This document shows, piece after piece, positions 63,852-64,000 of a DNA stretch of 64,000 nt (its first letter is position 1; each line of letters begins with the position of its first letter). The notes under the pieces were generated by a model. That model was not told the DNA's origin. It saw nothing but the letters and a program-made list of their open reading frames with translations, and searched no databases. This DNA comes from Terasakiispira papahanaumokuakeensis (GTDB lineage Bacteria > Pseudomonadota > Gammaproteobacteria > Pseudomonadales > Halomonadaceae). Made by a program: the position numbers and the translations under genes. The stretch covers positions 2,989,980-3,053,979 of the forward strand of contig NZ_MDTQ01000001.1 of the NCBI RefSeq assembly GCF_001709345.1. Direction: 5' to 3'.

Positions 63852-64000
63852 ATGACGATCTACAAGTCTGTCACCGTGGCCAGTCTGGCCAGTGTCTTGA
63901 GTTACACACCGCTCGTTGCTGCTGAAGACACCGCTAACGAGCCCACTGAACAGCTGGATAAAATGGTCGTCACAGCCGCGGGTTTCGAGCAAAGCGTAGC
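63852..64000 (+). CDS. TonB-dependent outer-membrane receptor, 5' end only
   Basis: From the ATG at 63852 (AAGGAAG upstream) the frame is open to the window end: MTIYKSVTVASLASVLSYTP is a signal peptide, cut after LVAAED, then TANEPTEQLDKMVVTAAGFEQS. DKMVVTAAGFEQ is a TonB box followed by the start of the plug, as in siderophore and cobalamin receptors. A Fur-like site precedes it. The receptor could feed the FecB-type ABC system at 1.3 kb or another one; only 49 residues are visible. Confidence 0.85.
   Translation, partial: MTIYKSVTVASLASVLSYTPLVAAEDTANEPTEQLDKMVVTAAGFEQSV

Overview
The window looks like a chromosomal segment of a marine or halophilic gammaproteobacterium of the Oceanospirillales/Halomonadaceae or Pseudomonas-like kind that respires nitrate. 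This rests on the gene types (NarK-NarGHJI with NarX-NarL, NorR, Hmp, FabV, a two-subunit arginine succinyltransferase as in Pseudomonas, GlxA/ArgR-type regulators, TRAP and TonB uptake). No 16S gene is present, so the genus is not fixed. I see no tRNA, rRNA, CRISPR array, insertion sequence or prophage.

Layout. 1-4.7 kb: molybdenum cofactor guanylylation genes mobB (cut by the window edge) and mobA on the minus strand, then a Fur-box-led iron-chelate ABC transporter operon ending in a pseudoazurin gene. 4.8-8.5 kb: polysaccharide pyruvyl transferase, EamA and SMR exporters, a small unknown protein and RidA. 8.7-10.9 kb: TPP riboswitch and thiC. 11.2-14.8 kb: IclR regulator, FAD amine oxidase and NhaC-type antiporter. 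14.8-18.7 kb: NO-stress locus, with norR divergent from a RIC-hmp pair behind three NorR operators and a sigma54 promoter. 18.8-21.8 kb: GlxA regulator with a divergent isochorismatase-type hydrolase, and a soluble zinc-binding chemoreceptor. 22.1-25.1 kb: anaerobic ribonucleotide reductase in which the glycyl-radical segment is a separate 80-residue gene, then nrdG. 25.2-38.4 kb: narL-narX and, divergently, narK-narG-narH-narJ-narI plus a parvulin, behind NarL and FNR sites. 38.5-40.1 kb: a PilJ-domain (nitrate-type) chemoreceptor. 40.6-54.0 kb: astE; PepSY, response regulator and histidine kinase; adenine deaminase; cytochrome b561; an LtaS-like sulfatase; a lipoprotein; and the arginine succinyltransferase pathway genes aruC-aruF-aruG-astD. 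54.5-59.4 kb: LysR, a TRAP transporter and a VanX-like dipeptidase. 59.5-64.0 kb: GlxA/ArgR-type regulator, fabV, a LexA-boxed ydjM-like gene, LysR and the start of a TonB-dependent receptor behind a Fur box.

The central theme is anaerobic life on nitrate. Mob proteins supply the cofactor for NarG; NarX-NarL and FNR control narKGHJI; a nitrate-type receptor steers swimming; NorR, RIC and Hmp deal with nitric oxide; and the class III ribonucleotide reductase makes dNTPs without oxygen. No nitrite reductase, dedicated NO reductase or N2O reductase lies in the window.

The most unusual feature is the two-piece NrdD. A second, pervasive feature is a set of short (13-21 bp) imperfect tandem duplications at gene borders, including a seven-unit 14-bp array.
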